Shown here one piece after another: positions 1 to 5,515 of a stretch of DNA of 6,098 nucleotides. Position numbers and translations under genes: made by a program. How positions within the stretch are numbered: position 1 is the stretch's first letter; every line of letters begins with the position of its first letter. Where the stretch lies: the NCBI GenBank assembly GCA_944386375.1, contig CALXAW010000081.1:1-6098 (forward strand), read 5' to 3'. The notes under the pieces are model-generated. The model was given only the letters and a program-made list of their open reading frames with translations, did no database searches and had not been told where the DNA came from. The DNA is from an uncultured Clostridia bacterium (GTDB lineage Bacteria; Bacillota; Clostridia; TANB77; CAG-508).

Positions 1-44
1 AAAATACATTTCTAACTTAATAAAAATTCTAATTTTGGAAAAGT

Positions 45-68
45 GTTAGAACTTTTGTTAGAACTTTG
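45..68. repeat. 12-bp tandem repeat
   Basis: Two adjacent copies of a 12-mer (GTTAGAACTTTT then GTTAGAACTTTG) match at 11 of 12 positions. The core GTTAGAA also occurs inverted at 10-16 (TTCTAAC), and a six-base relative lies at 27-32. The repeat sits just beyond the tRNA terminator in sequence with no supported gene. It may be no more than low-complexity drift; no function can be read from it. Confidence 0.5.
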
Positions 69-77
69 ACTATTTTT

Positions 78-121
78 AAAATTAAAACACCAAGTTTGAA
101 TCTTCCGAAACACTTGGTGTT
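78..121 (-). terminator. Rho-independent terminator of tRNA-Leu
   Basis: A perfect 10-bp inverted repeat has arms AACACCAAGT (86-95) and ACTTGGTGTT (112-121) separated by 16 nt. Read on the minus strand it starts 4 nt after the encoded CCA of the tRNA and runs into a T-rich tail (TTTTAATTTT). Position, GC-containing stem and tail all fit an intrinsic terminator for the tRNA transcript. An alternative fold adds four inner GTTT/AAAC pairs at the cost of a two-base bulge. Confidence 0.8.
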
Positions 122-125
122 CTAA

Positions 126-213
126 TGGTGCAGATGGCCGGAATCGAACCGGCACGGTTTATTCAACCGCAGGATTTTAAGTCCTGTGCGTCTACCAGTT
201 CCGCCACATCTGC
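126..213 (-). tRNA. tRNA-Leu, anticodon UAA
   Basis: This is a class II tRNA of 88 nt including a genomically encoded CCA (126-128). The acceptor stem GCAGATG (207-213) pairs perfectly with CATCTGC (130-136), and the discriminator base is A. The anticodon arm CAGGA/TCCTG encloses the loop CTTAAAA, giving anticodon UAA (177-179), which reads UUA. The long variable arm has a GGTT/AACC stem, as expected for leucine. The T arm GCCGG/CCGGC encloses TTCGATT. UUA should be heavily used in a genome this AT-rich. The gene stands alone, with its own promoter at 246-274 and terminator at 86-121, so it is expressed independently of carD upstream. Confidence 0.97.
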
Positions 214-245
214 ATATAAACTGGTGCTGTCTTGCGACAACTGTT

Positions 246-274
246 ATTATAATATGTTATTGTTTTTTTGTCAA
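246..274 (-). promoter_or_regulatory. Consensus sigma-70/SigA promoter for tRNA-Leu
   Basis: On the minus strand a perfect -35 box TTGACA (269-274) is followed by a 17-nt spacer and a perfect -10 box TATAAT (246-251). Transcription should begin near 239. That leaves a leader of about 26 nt before the mature tRNA 5' end, which RNase P would remove. The leader contains a tiny TGTC-GCAA-GACA hairpin (228-239). An exact consensus with ideal spacing is typical of strong stable-RNA promoters. Confidence 0.9.
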
Positions 275-277
275 TAT

Positions 278-315
278 AAAAACACAAAAAAGTTTTTATT
301 TCAAACATTTTTTGT
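278..315 (-). terminator. Possible weak AU-rich terminator after carD
   Basis: The 8-bp arms ACAAAAAA and TTTTTTGT (284-291 and 308-315) form an inverted repeat. Four more inner pairs (GTTT/AAAC) can form if one base is bulged. On the minus strand the hairpin is followed by GTTTTTAT. It begins 26 nt after the carD stop and ends just before the tRNA promoter, which is where a carD terminator is wanted. Only two G-C pairs are present, so the hairpin is weak and some read-through into the tRNA is likely. Confidence 0.35.
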
Positions 316-340
316 ATTTTTATATTATATATTATCACTG

Positions 341-907
341 TTATTCTTGTCCTTCTGCATTTTCTTCAAATGGTATAAATTTATTTACTACATTTTCTGG
401 TACTACATCTTCAGATTTAAACATCATAAATGATGTGTTTATTTTATTTTCTACTAATTCTTCTACTTCTGATTGACTAGCATGCTCTGCTAATACTAAT
501 TCGCTTATTAATATTTGCTTTGCATTTGTTAGCATTTTCTTTTCTCCTGTTGATAGTCCTTTTTCTTTTTGTTTAAAACTTAAGTTTCTAACTACATCTG
601 CTATTTCATATATGTTTCCACTTTTCATTTTTTCCATATTTTCTCTATATCTTTTGTTCCAATTTTTTTCCATTTCTGTTTCATCTTGTTCTAGTATACT
701 AAATACTTTGTCTGCTGCACTCTTATCTATTACATTTCTTACACCTATTTCATCTGCCTTAGCAATTGGCACCATTACTTTAACCTCGCCTGGCATTTTT
801 AGTATGTAATATGATTGTTTCTCTCCTAAAATATCTTTTTCTTCTATTGAGTCTACTGTACCTGCACCATGCATTGGGTACACAATTTTGTCTCCTACAT
901 TAAACAT
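341..907 (-). CDS. CarD/CdnL family transcriptional regulator
   Basis: The 188-residue product belongs to the CarD/CdnL family. Known members bind the RNA polymerase beta subunit and stabilise open complexes, notably at rRNA promoters. The N-terminal Tudor-like RNAP-interacting domain covers about residues 1-60, including FNVGDKIVYPMHGAG. The helical DNA-contacting domain (about 65-145) shows the conserved NW at 82-83 and the family stretch SGN..EIADVVRNL followed by KGLSTGEKKML. Residues about 146-188 form an acidic tail that looks longer than in many CdnL proteins. The ATG at 907 is chosen: AAAGGAG (916-922) lies 8 nt upstream, and the protein then begins MFNVGDK like its relatives. An in-frame GTG at 914-916 overlaps that ribosome binding site and is unlikely to be used. 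The gene has its own promoter (1001-1029) and a structured leader. The family assignment is firm; the regulon is not visible. Confidence 0.95.
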   Translation of the reverse strand: MFNVGDKIVYPMHGAGTVDSIEEKDILGEKQSYYILKMPGEVKVMVPIAKADEIGVRNVIDKSAADKVFSILEQDETEMEKNWNKRYRENMEKMKSGNIYEIADVVRNLSFKQKEKGLSTGEKKMLTNAKQILISELVLAEHASQSEVEELVENKINTSFMMFKSEDVVPENVVNKFIPFEENAEGQE

Positions 908-915
908 GTTGGTCA

Positions 916-922
916 CTCCTTT
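916..922 (-). promoter_or_regulatory. Ribosome binding site of carD
   Basis: AAAGGAG on the minus strand lies 8 nt before the ATG at 905-907. It decides the start, because the upstream in-frame GTG (914-916) shares its first base with this site and could not be served by it. Confidence 0.85.
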
Positions 923-935
923 CAGTATTTTGAAA

Positions 936-988
936 TAAGATATAGTAAAATTATTTTTTCCAAAATAATTTTACTTTACCTTATCTTA
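936..988 (-). promoter_or_regulatory. Long hairpin in the carD 5' leader
   Basis: A perfect 14-bp inverted repeat (944-957 with 962-975) encloses a four-base loop that reads GGAA in the RNA, a GNRA-type tetraloop. A further 7-bp outer pairing (TAAGATA 936-942 with TATCTTA 982-988) can stack below it across an asymmetric internal loop. The structure fills most of the roughly 85-nt leader between the promoter and the ribosome binding site. It ends about 13 nt before that site, so it does not obviously hide it, and it has no T run to make it a terminator. It could stabilise the mRNA or mark it for RNase III. The role is inference. Confidence 0.6.
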
Positions 989-1000
989 CCAACCATTTCT

Positions 1001-1029
1001 ATTATACTACAAAATTGCTCAAAAGTCAA
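1001..1029 (-). promoter_or_regulatory. SigA-type promoter of carD
   Basis: On the minus strand TTGACT (1024-1029) and TATAAT (1001-1006) are separated by exactly 17 nt. Only one base departs from consensus. Transcription should start near 994 and give a leader of about 87 nt to the carD ATG. The -35 box lies inside a short dyad, AAAAGTC/GACTTTT (1021-1027 and 1031-1037), which could be an operator or mere AT-rich symmetry. Confidence 0.85.
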
Positions 1030-1050
1030 AGACTTTTTTTGTTCGCGCGC

Positions 1051-1073
1051 CAAATTTTATGAAATAAAATTTG
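1051..1073. repeat. AT-rich 10-bp inverted repeat
   Basis: CAAATTTTAT (1051-1060) and ATAAAATTTG (1064-1073) are exact reverse complements around a 3-nt centre. On one side lies CGCGCGC (1044-1050), a striking run for such AT-rich DNA. On the other lies TGTGTGC. On the plus-strand RNA these can extend the stem weakly with a bulge. The repeat stands between the dut-proximal palindrome and the carD -35 box, about 22 nt upstream of the latter. No T tract follows it in the direction of the genes, so a terminator role is doubtful. Confidence 0.6.
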
Positions 1074-1083
1074 TGTGCAATGC

Positions 1084-1150
1084 TGGAGCAAAGCGACTTC
1101 TTGTATAGGAAAAACTCGATTTTTCCTATACAAGAAGTCGCTTTGCTCCA
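1084..1150. repeat. Perfect 31-bp palindrome with 5-nt centre
   Basis: The arms 1084-1114 and 1120-1150 are exact reverse complements around a five-base centre (CTCGA on the plus strand). It begins 20 nt past the dut stop codon. The outer part of each arm (TGGAGCAAAGCGACTTC and its complement) is markedly richer in G and C than its surroundings, while the inner part is A5/T5. In RNA it would be a near-perfect 31-bp duplex. It may end the dut operon mRNA or protect its 3' end, but the minus strand has no U tract after the stem, so a classical intrinsic terminator is not supported. It could instead be a dispersed palindromic repeat. It ends well upstream of the carD promoter and so is outside the carD transcript. 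Confidence 0.9.
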
Positions 1151-1170
1151 ATGTTAATATGTTTTAAAAT

Positions 1171-1632
1171 TTATTTTCCTGTTGAGCCAAAACCACTTAT
1201 TCTTTCGCCTTCTGCAGAGTCGTTATCTGCAACTAAGTATTTTTGGAATATTGCTTGTCCTATTCTGTCTCCTTTTTTTATTTCTACATCTTCTTCTTTT
1301 ATGTTATAAAAAGCAAACATTATATGTCCATCATTATCTTGGTTGCCATAATAATCTTTATCTATAACTCCAATACTATTTGCAAGTATCAATCCTTTTT
1401 TTCCTGGATTTGAGCTTCTATTTGCTAATATTAATACTTCGTCATCTTGCATATATGCTTTTATGCCTGTTTTTATTAGTGTTGGTTTCATACCTTTTTT
1501 AAAGCTTGGTATTATAGTATCTTCTGCCGCTTCTACATCATACCCAGCAGAATATTTTGTTTTCCTTTCTGGTAAATTAATACCTGCATTTTCAAACCCT
1601 TTTGCAACTTCAAATCCTCTTAATCTTTCCAT
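1171..1632 (-). CDS. dut: dUTPase (deoxyuridine 5'-triphosphate nucleotidohydrolase)
   Basis: The enzyme hydrolyses dUTP to dUMP and pyrophosphate. This keeps uracil out of DNA and supplies dUMP for thymidylate synthesis. The 153-residue length fits the trimeric family, and all five signature motifs are visible. Motif I is SAGYDVEA (28-35). Motif II is RSSNPGKKG (72-80). Motif III is IGVIDKDYYGN (87-97), with catalytic Asp91 and the base-stacking Tyr94. Motif IV is GDRIGQAI (121-128). Motif V is the mobile C-terminal SGFGSTG (146-152), with Ser in place of the more usual first Gly. The start is clear: AGGAGG (1640-1645) lies 7 nt upstream of the ATG. It follows the uncharacterised gene by 29 nt with no promoter or terminator between, so it is probably the last gene of the pth operon. 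A prophage origin is possible for isolated dut genes, but nothing phage-like lies nearby. Confidence 0.96.
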   Translation of the reverse strand: MERLRGFEVAKGFENAGINLPERKTKYSAGYDVEAAEDTIIPSFKKGMKPTLIKTGIKAYMQDDEVLILANRSSNPGKKGLILANSIGVIDKDYYGNQDNDGHIMFAFYNIKEEDVEIKKGDRIGQAIFQKYLVADNDSAEGERISGFGSTGK

Positions 1633-1661
1633 TTTAAATCCTCCTTATATTTTAAATATTA

Positions 1662-2918
1662 TTATCTTTGCTTTAACATCTCTGCATCAAATTCTAATCC
1701 TTCTGTTATTTGTTTTACATCTTTTCCTTCTTTTAGTTCTCTTTTTAATCTATCTTCTATTTCTTTTGTAGTAAATGTATCTGCAATTTCTGAATGTTCA
1801 TTTTCTATTTGTTTTGCTATTTCTTGTATGTTTATGTGGTCATGTGATTTAGTATTTGGGTCTCCATCTATATCTTCATATTCTGCAGATGTTATACCCT
1901 TTTCTCCTCTTTTTAAGTCTTTTTTGTCACTTTTGCTTTCGTGCATTGCTTCTTCGTATGTTTCTTCTACTTGCCTATATCCTAAAAGCTCTGAGTTTAA
2001 CATATCTTGCCTTGTTTCCCAACAATATGTATTTCTAGTTTCTAGTTGTCTGTCGTGACTTACATTGCCCTCTATTCCATTTCCACCTAGTGTTTTTGTA
2101 GGTGAATATGCAATTTCTATATATCCTGGTCCATCTGGCTCTGATATTGATAATGTTTCGTCTCCAAAGCCTGTTCTAAACCTACATTTAACATCATCTT
2201 GTTCTATTGCTCCATCTGTTCTTGTTTGGTACCCTATTTCTGTTGGATTTGTTCCTTCTTGATAGTCTTGCTCTAAGTCTACTGGCACAACTGTTCCATC
2301 TGATGCAATTGCAACAAATGAATATTCTGATGTATTTACTTTGCCATCTACATTTTTTACATCTTCTGACTCTACAATCCCAAGCTTTGTAAAGTTTTTG
2401 CCGTCTACTTTTGGCATTTTTCCTGCTCTTTGCAATATTTGTCCTAATGTTTTTAAATCTGTTGCCATTGTGTTTAATTCTATTTCTTGTTTTATATCTA
2501 CATTTTTAGTGTTTTGAAATTGTTTTTCTTGTTTTATGTTTTTAGTTTGCTCTTTTGGTCTTTTACTTTCTTCTACTTTTTGGTCTAAGTCTGCTTCTGT
2601 AATGCTTTTGATTTTCTTTTTTTCTATTCCTAAAACTTTTGATAATTCTTTTCTTTTTCTTTCTCCATATTTTTCTTCAATTTCTTTTATTTCGTTTATA
2701 TTTATATTTTCGGCAAATTTTTGTATTGTTTCTTTTGCTTGTGCTGATAGTTCATTTGCTTTTGTATTATTCATAAATAAAATTGGATCTTCCATTACAT
2801 CTGGGTCATATACAGCTACTTCGCTATTTTCAACTATGTATTTTACTTGTTCTCCGTCCCATTTTGCATATACATATTGTTTTTTGTTTTTATTTGTTAT
2901 TACTCCTAAATATTTCAC
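1662..2918 (-). CDS. Uncharacterised acidic protein, 418 residues
   Basis: I do not recognise this family. The product has no signal peptide or membrane segment, is highly charged, and has only two cysteines (245 and 299), so it looks cytoplasmic. Four regions can be seen. Residues 1-50 look beta-rich (KYLGVITNKNKKQYVYAKW). Residues about 55-150 are Lys/Glu/Gln-rich and probably helical or coiled-coil, then linker-like. Residues about 155-310 form a Gly/Asp/Thr-rich, probably beta domain with the stretches VAIASDGTVVPVDLEQD, SEPDGPGYIEIAYSP and GGNGIEGNVSHDRQLETRN. Residues 311-418 are charged helices around DIDGDPNTKSHDH (349-361), a loosely EF-hand-like acidic cluster. The start is GTG at 2916-2918, with GGAGG (2925-2929) 6 nt upstream; the overlapping ATG at 2918-2920 is followed at once by a stop. 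Only 1 nt separates it from the rimO stop, so translational coupling is likely. Uninterrupted length and a good ribosome binding site support a real gene; the function is unknown. Confidence 0.88.
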   Translation of the reverse strand: MKYLGVITNKNKKQYVYAKWDGEQVKYIVENSEVAVYDPDVMEDPILFMNNTKANELSAQAKETIQKFAENININEIKEIEEKYGERKRKELSKVLGIEKKKIKSITEADLDQKVEESKRPKEQTKNIKQEKQFQNTKNVDIKQEIELNTMATDLKTLGQILQRAGKMPKVDGKNFTKLGIVESEDVKNVDGKVNTSEYSFVAIASDGTVVPVDLEQDYQEGTNPTEIGYQTRTDGAIEQDDVKCRFRTGFGDETLSISEPDGPGYIEIAYSPTKTLGGNGIEGNVSHDRQLETRNTYCWETRQDMLNSELLGYRQVEETYEEAMHESKSDKKDLKRGEKGITSAEYEDIDGDPNTKSHDHINIQEIAKQIENEHSEIADTFTTKEIEDRLKRELKEGKDVKQITEGLEFDAEMLKQR

Positions 2919-2919
2919 A

Positions 2920-4287
2920 TTAAACCTCCATTAATTTTGCAATTAAGTCATATTCTGTTGCATCTATTATTTTACAATTTACAAATGTGTTTAAATATTT
3001 TGTGTATTCTTGTTTATCGTTTTGTATATATACTATGCCATCTATTTCTGGAACATCTTTTTTTGTTCTACCAATTAGATATTTATTGTCAAAAGAGATG
3101 TTTTCTACTAACACTTCTAGCTCTTGCCCTATCTTTTCTTGCATTTTTTTGCTTGATATTTCTTTTTGTAGCTTCATAATTTTATTGTATCTTGCTTTTT
3201 TAGTATTATGATGTATGTGGTCTGGCAGTTTTTCTGCTGGTGTTCCTTCTTCTTTTGAATACATAAAAACACCTAATTTGTCAAACTCAGCTTTTTTTAC
3301 AAAATTGTATAATTCTTCAAATTGCTCTTTAGTCTCGCCAGGGAAGCCTACTATTAAGCTTGTACGTAATGTTACATTTGGTATTTTTGCTTTTATTGTG
3401 TTTATTAAATTTTCTATATTTTCTTTTGTTGTTTTTCTGTTCATTCTTTTTAACACTTGGTTTGATATGTGTTGTATTGGTATGTCAAAATATTTGCAAA
3501 TTTTGTCGTTTTGTGCAACTTCTTGTATTAATTTTTCTGTTATTCCTTCTGGATATGAATATAAAAATCTAATCCATTTTATTTGCTCTATTTTGCTAAT
3601 TTCATGTAACAACTTTTTAAGCATACTTTTACCATATATATCTATTCCATATTTTGTTGTGTCTTGTGCTATTATTATTATTTCTTTTATGCCTTTATTG
3701 GCAAGCTCTTGCGCTTCTGCTAATATGTCCTCTATTTTTCTGCTTACAAATGGTCCTCTTATATATGGAATTGCACAATATGTGCATTTATTGCTACAAC
3801 CTTCGCCTATTTTTAAATATGCAAAGTTTTTGCCTGTTGTTATTATTCTATTTTCAAATTCTTGCTTACAAAACATTGGCATTGGCTCTATTTGGCTTAT
3901 TTTTTTATTTGCTTGTTTTTTATATGTGATTTTTCCTGTTTGCAAAAATTTAGTTATTATATCCCATATTTTATCATATTCGTCTAGTTTTAAAAATAAA
4001 TCTACTTCTGGCAATAGTTCAATTAAGTCATTATAATATCTTTGCACTAAACAACCCATTACAATTAAGTATTTACAGCGCTTTTTCTTATATTCTGCCA
4101 TTTCTAAAATTGTGTTTATTGCCTCTTCTTTTGCCTGGTCTATAAAGCCACATGTATTTATTACAATTATATCTGCCTCTTGTGGATTATTTACTATGTT
4201 AAATTTATTTTGCTTAAATTTTCCAATTACTATTTCGGTATCAACTAGGTTTTTACTACAGCCTAGTGATACAAAGCCTACATTCAT
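2920..4287 (-). CDS. rimO: Ribosomal protein S12 methylthiotransferase RimO
   Basis: RimO is a radical-SAM enzyme with two [4Fe-4S] clusters that adds a methylthio group to a conserved aspartate of ribosomal protein S12. The 455-residue product has three parts. The N-terminal UPF0004/MTTase domain carries three cluster-binding cysteines: Cys10 in SLGCSKN, Cys46 in INTCGF and Cys79 in VMGCLVQ. The radical-SAM core has CSNKCTYC (Cys164, 168, 171) plus FDIPIQH and TLRTSLIVGFPGE. A C-terminal TRAM domain spans about 384-453. GRTKKDVPEIDG (406-417) is typical of RimO rather than MiaB. The start is uncertain. ATG 4285-4287 gives MNVGFVSLGC like family members, with AAGGGA 12 nt upstream. ATG 4297-4299 directly abuts that site. 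A TTG at 4306-4308 directly follows the ribonuclease stop. All options imply tight coupling to the upstream gene. Confidence 0.95.
   Translation of the reverse strand: MNVGFVSLGCSKNLVDTEIVIGKFKQNKFNIVNNPQEADIIVINTCGFIDQAKEEAINTILEMAEYKKKRCKYLIVMGCLVQRYYNDLIELLPEVDLFLKLDEYDKIWDIITKFLQTGKITYKKQANKKISQIEPMPMFCKQEFENRIITTGKNFAYLKIGEGCSNKCTYCAIPYIRGPFVSRKIEDILAEAQELANKGIKEIIIIAQDTTKYGIDIYGKSMLKKLLHEISKIEQIKWIRFLYSYPEGITEKLIQEVAQNDKICKYFDIPIQHISNQVLKRMNRKTTKENIENLINTIKAKIPNVTLRTSLIVGFPGETKEQFEELYNFVKKAEFDKLGVFMYSKEEGTPAEKLPDHIHHNTKKARYNKIMKLQKEISSKKMQEKIGQELEVLVENISFDNKYLIGRTKKDVPEIDGIVYIQNDKQEYTKYLNTFVNCKIIDATEYDLIAKLMEV
2925..2929 (-). promoter_or_regulatory. Ribosome binding site of the unknown gene, inside the rimO end
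   Basis: GGAGG on the minus strand is read within the last sense codons of rimO (ATG GAG GTT, then TAA). It lies 6 nt before the GTG start at 2916-2918. It decides the GTG start and physically ties initiation of the unknown gene to termination of rimO. Confidence 0.85.
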
Positions 4288-4308
4288 TATTAATTTCATT
4301 CCCTTCAA

Positions 4309-5499
4309 TTAGTCATTATGGCTACAAATGTGCTTTCTAGTAAGTTCCATTAAGTCTAGTTTTGTAAAGCCTTCTACTTGTGTTTTTGCTCTGTCTTTTT
4401 TTAATTCTTCTTTTAATAATTCTTCTATTTTTTGTTTATTTGCTTCGCTATTCATGTCTATATAATCTATAATAATTATTCCACCTATGTCTCTTAGTTT
4501 TAGCTGTTTTGCAATTTCTGTTGTTGCTTCTTTGTTTACTTTATATACTGTTTCTTCTAAACTTTTACTTCCTGTATATTTTCCTGTGTTTACATCTATT
4601 GCTGTTAATGCTTCTGTTTTATCTATTGTTATAAAGCCTCCACAATTAAGCCATACTTTTCTTTCTTTGGTTTTTGCAATTTGTTTTTCTAGGTCATATA
4701 TTTGCAATATGTTTTCTTTTTCTTCTAAGGCAATTTCTATTTGATTATAATCGTCATTTTCTTTTTGTAGTTCAACCATTTTTTTATATTCTTTTTTATC
4801 ATTTACTATAATCTTTTTTAAGTTTTTATTAAAAGTATCTACAATAATTTTTTCTTCTATAGTTTGACTTTCATATATTTTTTGTGGTGCCTGTAGCTCT
4901 AATTTATTTTTGGTTTTTAATATTGTATTCCATTTATTTATAGAGTGTTTTACATCTTTTATTATATCTTCTTCGCTTTTGTCTTGTGCTGATGTTCGTA
5001 TTATTGCACCCATATTTTGTGGCAAGTTTGCTTTTACAATTTTAAACAGTCTGTCTTGTTCTTTTTGACTTTCTATTTTTTGCGATATTGTTATTATGTC
5101 TGTATTTGGCATTAGCACTATATATTTACTTGGCAAATTGATATGTGTAGAAACTCGTGCTCCCTTTTTTTCGTTACTGTCTTTTTTTATTTGTACCATT
5201 AATTTGTCATTTGGTTTTACTACATCTTTTATGTCTATTTTACTAAAATCTTTAGTCTCTTTTTTTTGGTCTATTTTTGGCAAAATGTCTTTTAGGTGTA
5301 TTAAACTATTTTTTTCTGTTCCTATATCTACAAAAGCTGATTGCATACCTTTTACTATGTCTTTTACTACACCTATATAAATATTGCCTTCGTTTCTAGA
5401 GTCTTGATTATTTTCTTCATATACTTCTAGTAATTTTCCGTTTTCTACTAATGTTATTATTTTATTTTCTTTGTTTTTATTTATTATTAATTCTAGCAT
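4309..5499 (-). CDS. rng: Ribonuclease E/G family protein, short form
   Basis: This is an endoribonuclease of the RNase E/G family; relatives cleave AU-rich single-stranded RNA in rRNA processing and mRNA decay. The S1 RNA-binding domain spans about 38-118 (IYIGVVKDIVKGMQSAFVDIG). The 5'-monophosphate sensor signature IRTSA (167-171) keeps the Arg-Thr pair. The DNase-I-like catalytic region has GGFITIDKTEALTAIDVNTG and IIIIDYIDM. The metal-binding aspartates are Asp302 and Asp345, matching E. coli RNase E Asp303 and Asp346. The protein stops at 396 residues, just after EGFTKLDLMELTRKH. The CPxCxG Zn-link and small domain seen in E. coli RNase E and G are therefore absent, and rimO follows at once, leaving no room for a frameshifted tail. 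AAGGTGA (5509-5515) lies 9 nt before the ATG and overlaps the pth stop. The family is firm; the G versus E label is conventional. Confidence 0.92.
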   Translation of the reverse strand: MLELIINKNKENKIITLVENGKLLEVYEENNQDSRNEGNIYIGVVKDIVKGMQSAFVDIGTEKNSLIHLKDILPKIDQKKETKDFSKIDIKDVVKPNDKLMVQIKKDSNEKKGARVSTHINLPSKYIVLMPNTDIITISQKIESQKEQDRLFKIVKANLPQNMGAIIRTSAQDKSEEDIIKDVKHSINKWNTILKTKNKLELQAPQKIYESQTIEEKIIVDTFNKNLKKIIVNDKKEYKKMVELQKENDDYNQIEIALEEKENILQIYDLEKQIAKTKERKVWLNCGGFITIDKTEALTAIDVNTGKYTGSKSLEETVYKVNKEATTEIAKQLKLRDIGGIIIIDYIDMNSEANKQKIEELLKEELKKDRAKTQVEGFTKLDLMELTRKHICSHND

Positions 5500-5508
5500 T
5501 TATACATC

Positions 5509-5515
5509 TCACCTT
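5509..5515 (-). promoter_or_regulatory. Ribosome binding site of the RNase gene, overlapping the pth stop
   Basis: AAGGTGA on the minus strand shares bases with the pth stop codon TAA (5514-5516) and lies 9 nt before the ATG at 5497-5499. It matches the AGGTGA part of the extended Shine-Dalgarno sequence. The overlap argues that pth and the ribonuclease gene share one mRNA and may be translationally linked. Confidence 0.75.

Noticed and set aside
125..433. 102-codon plus-strand open frame
   Set aside because: It runs through the tRNA-Leu gene and the carD 3' end. The tRNA structure accounts for the sequence.
869..1108. 79-codon plus-strand open frame across the dut-carD spacer
   Set aside because: It overlaps the carD start, promoter and hairpins and resembles no protein I know. 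The spacer signals explain this stretch better.
1084..1150. 31-bp palindrome as a classical intrinsic terminator of dut
   Set aside because: No T run follows the stem on the minus strand; the next bases are GCATTGCACAC. It may still end the transcript in another way, so it is listed as a repeat.
1084..1150. CRISPR or IS-end interpretation of the palindrome
   Set aside because: There is one copy only, no spacers, no transposase, no target-site duplication and no cas genes in the window.
1171..1632. dut as a sign of a prophage
   Set aside because: Phages often carry dut, but the neighbours are housekeeping genes, composition matches, and no phage gene is present.
1855..1875. EF-hand calcium site in the unknown protein (residues 349-360)
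   Set aside because: Acidic residues fall at positions 1, 3, 5 and 12, but the usual Gly at position 6 and hydrophobic residue at 8 are missing, so calcium binding is not supported.
2536..2934. 132-codon plus-strand open frame with hydrophobic stretches
   Set aside because: It is a shadow of the start of the unknown gene and end of rimO. The hydrophobicity comes from T-rich codons, not from real membrane segments.
3215..4036. 273-codon open frame on the plus strand
   Set aside because: It is antisense to rimO, whose motifs are unmistakable. The product is a Phe/Ser/Leu/Ile-rich string typical of reading T-rich antisense DNA, with no convincing ribosome binding site.
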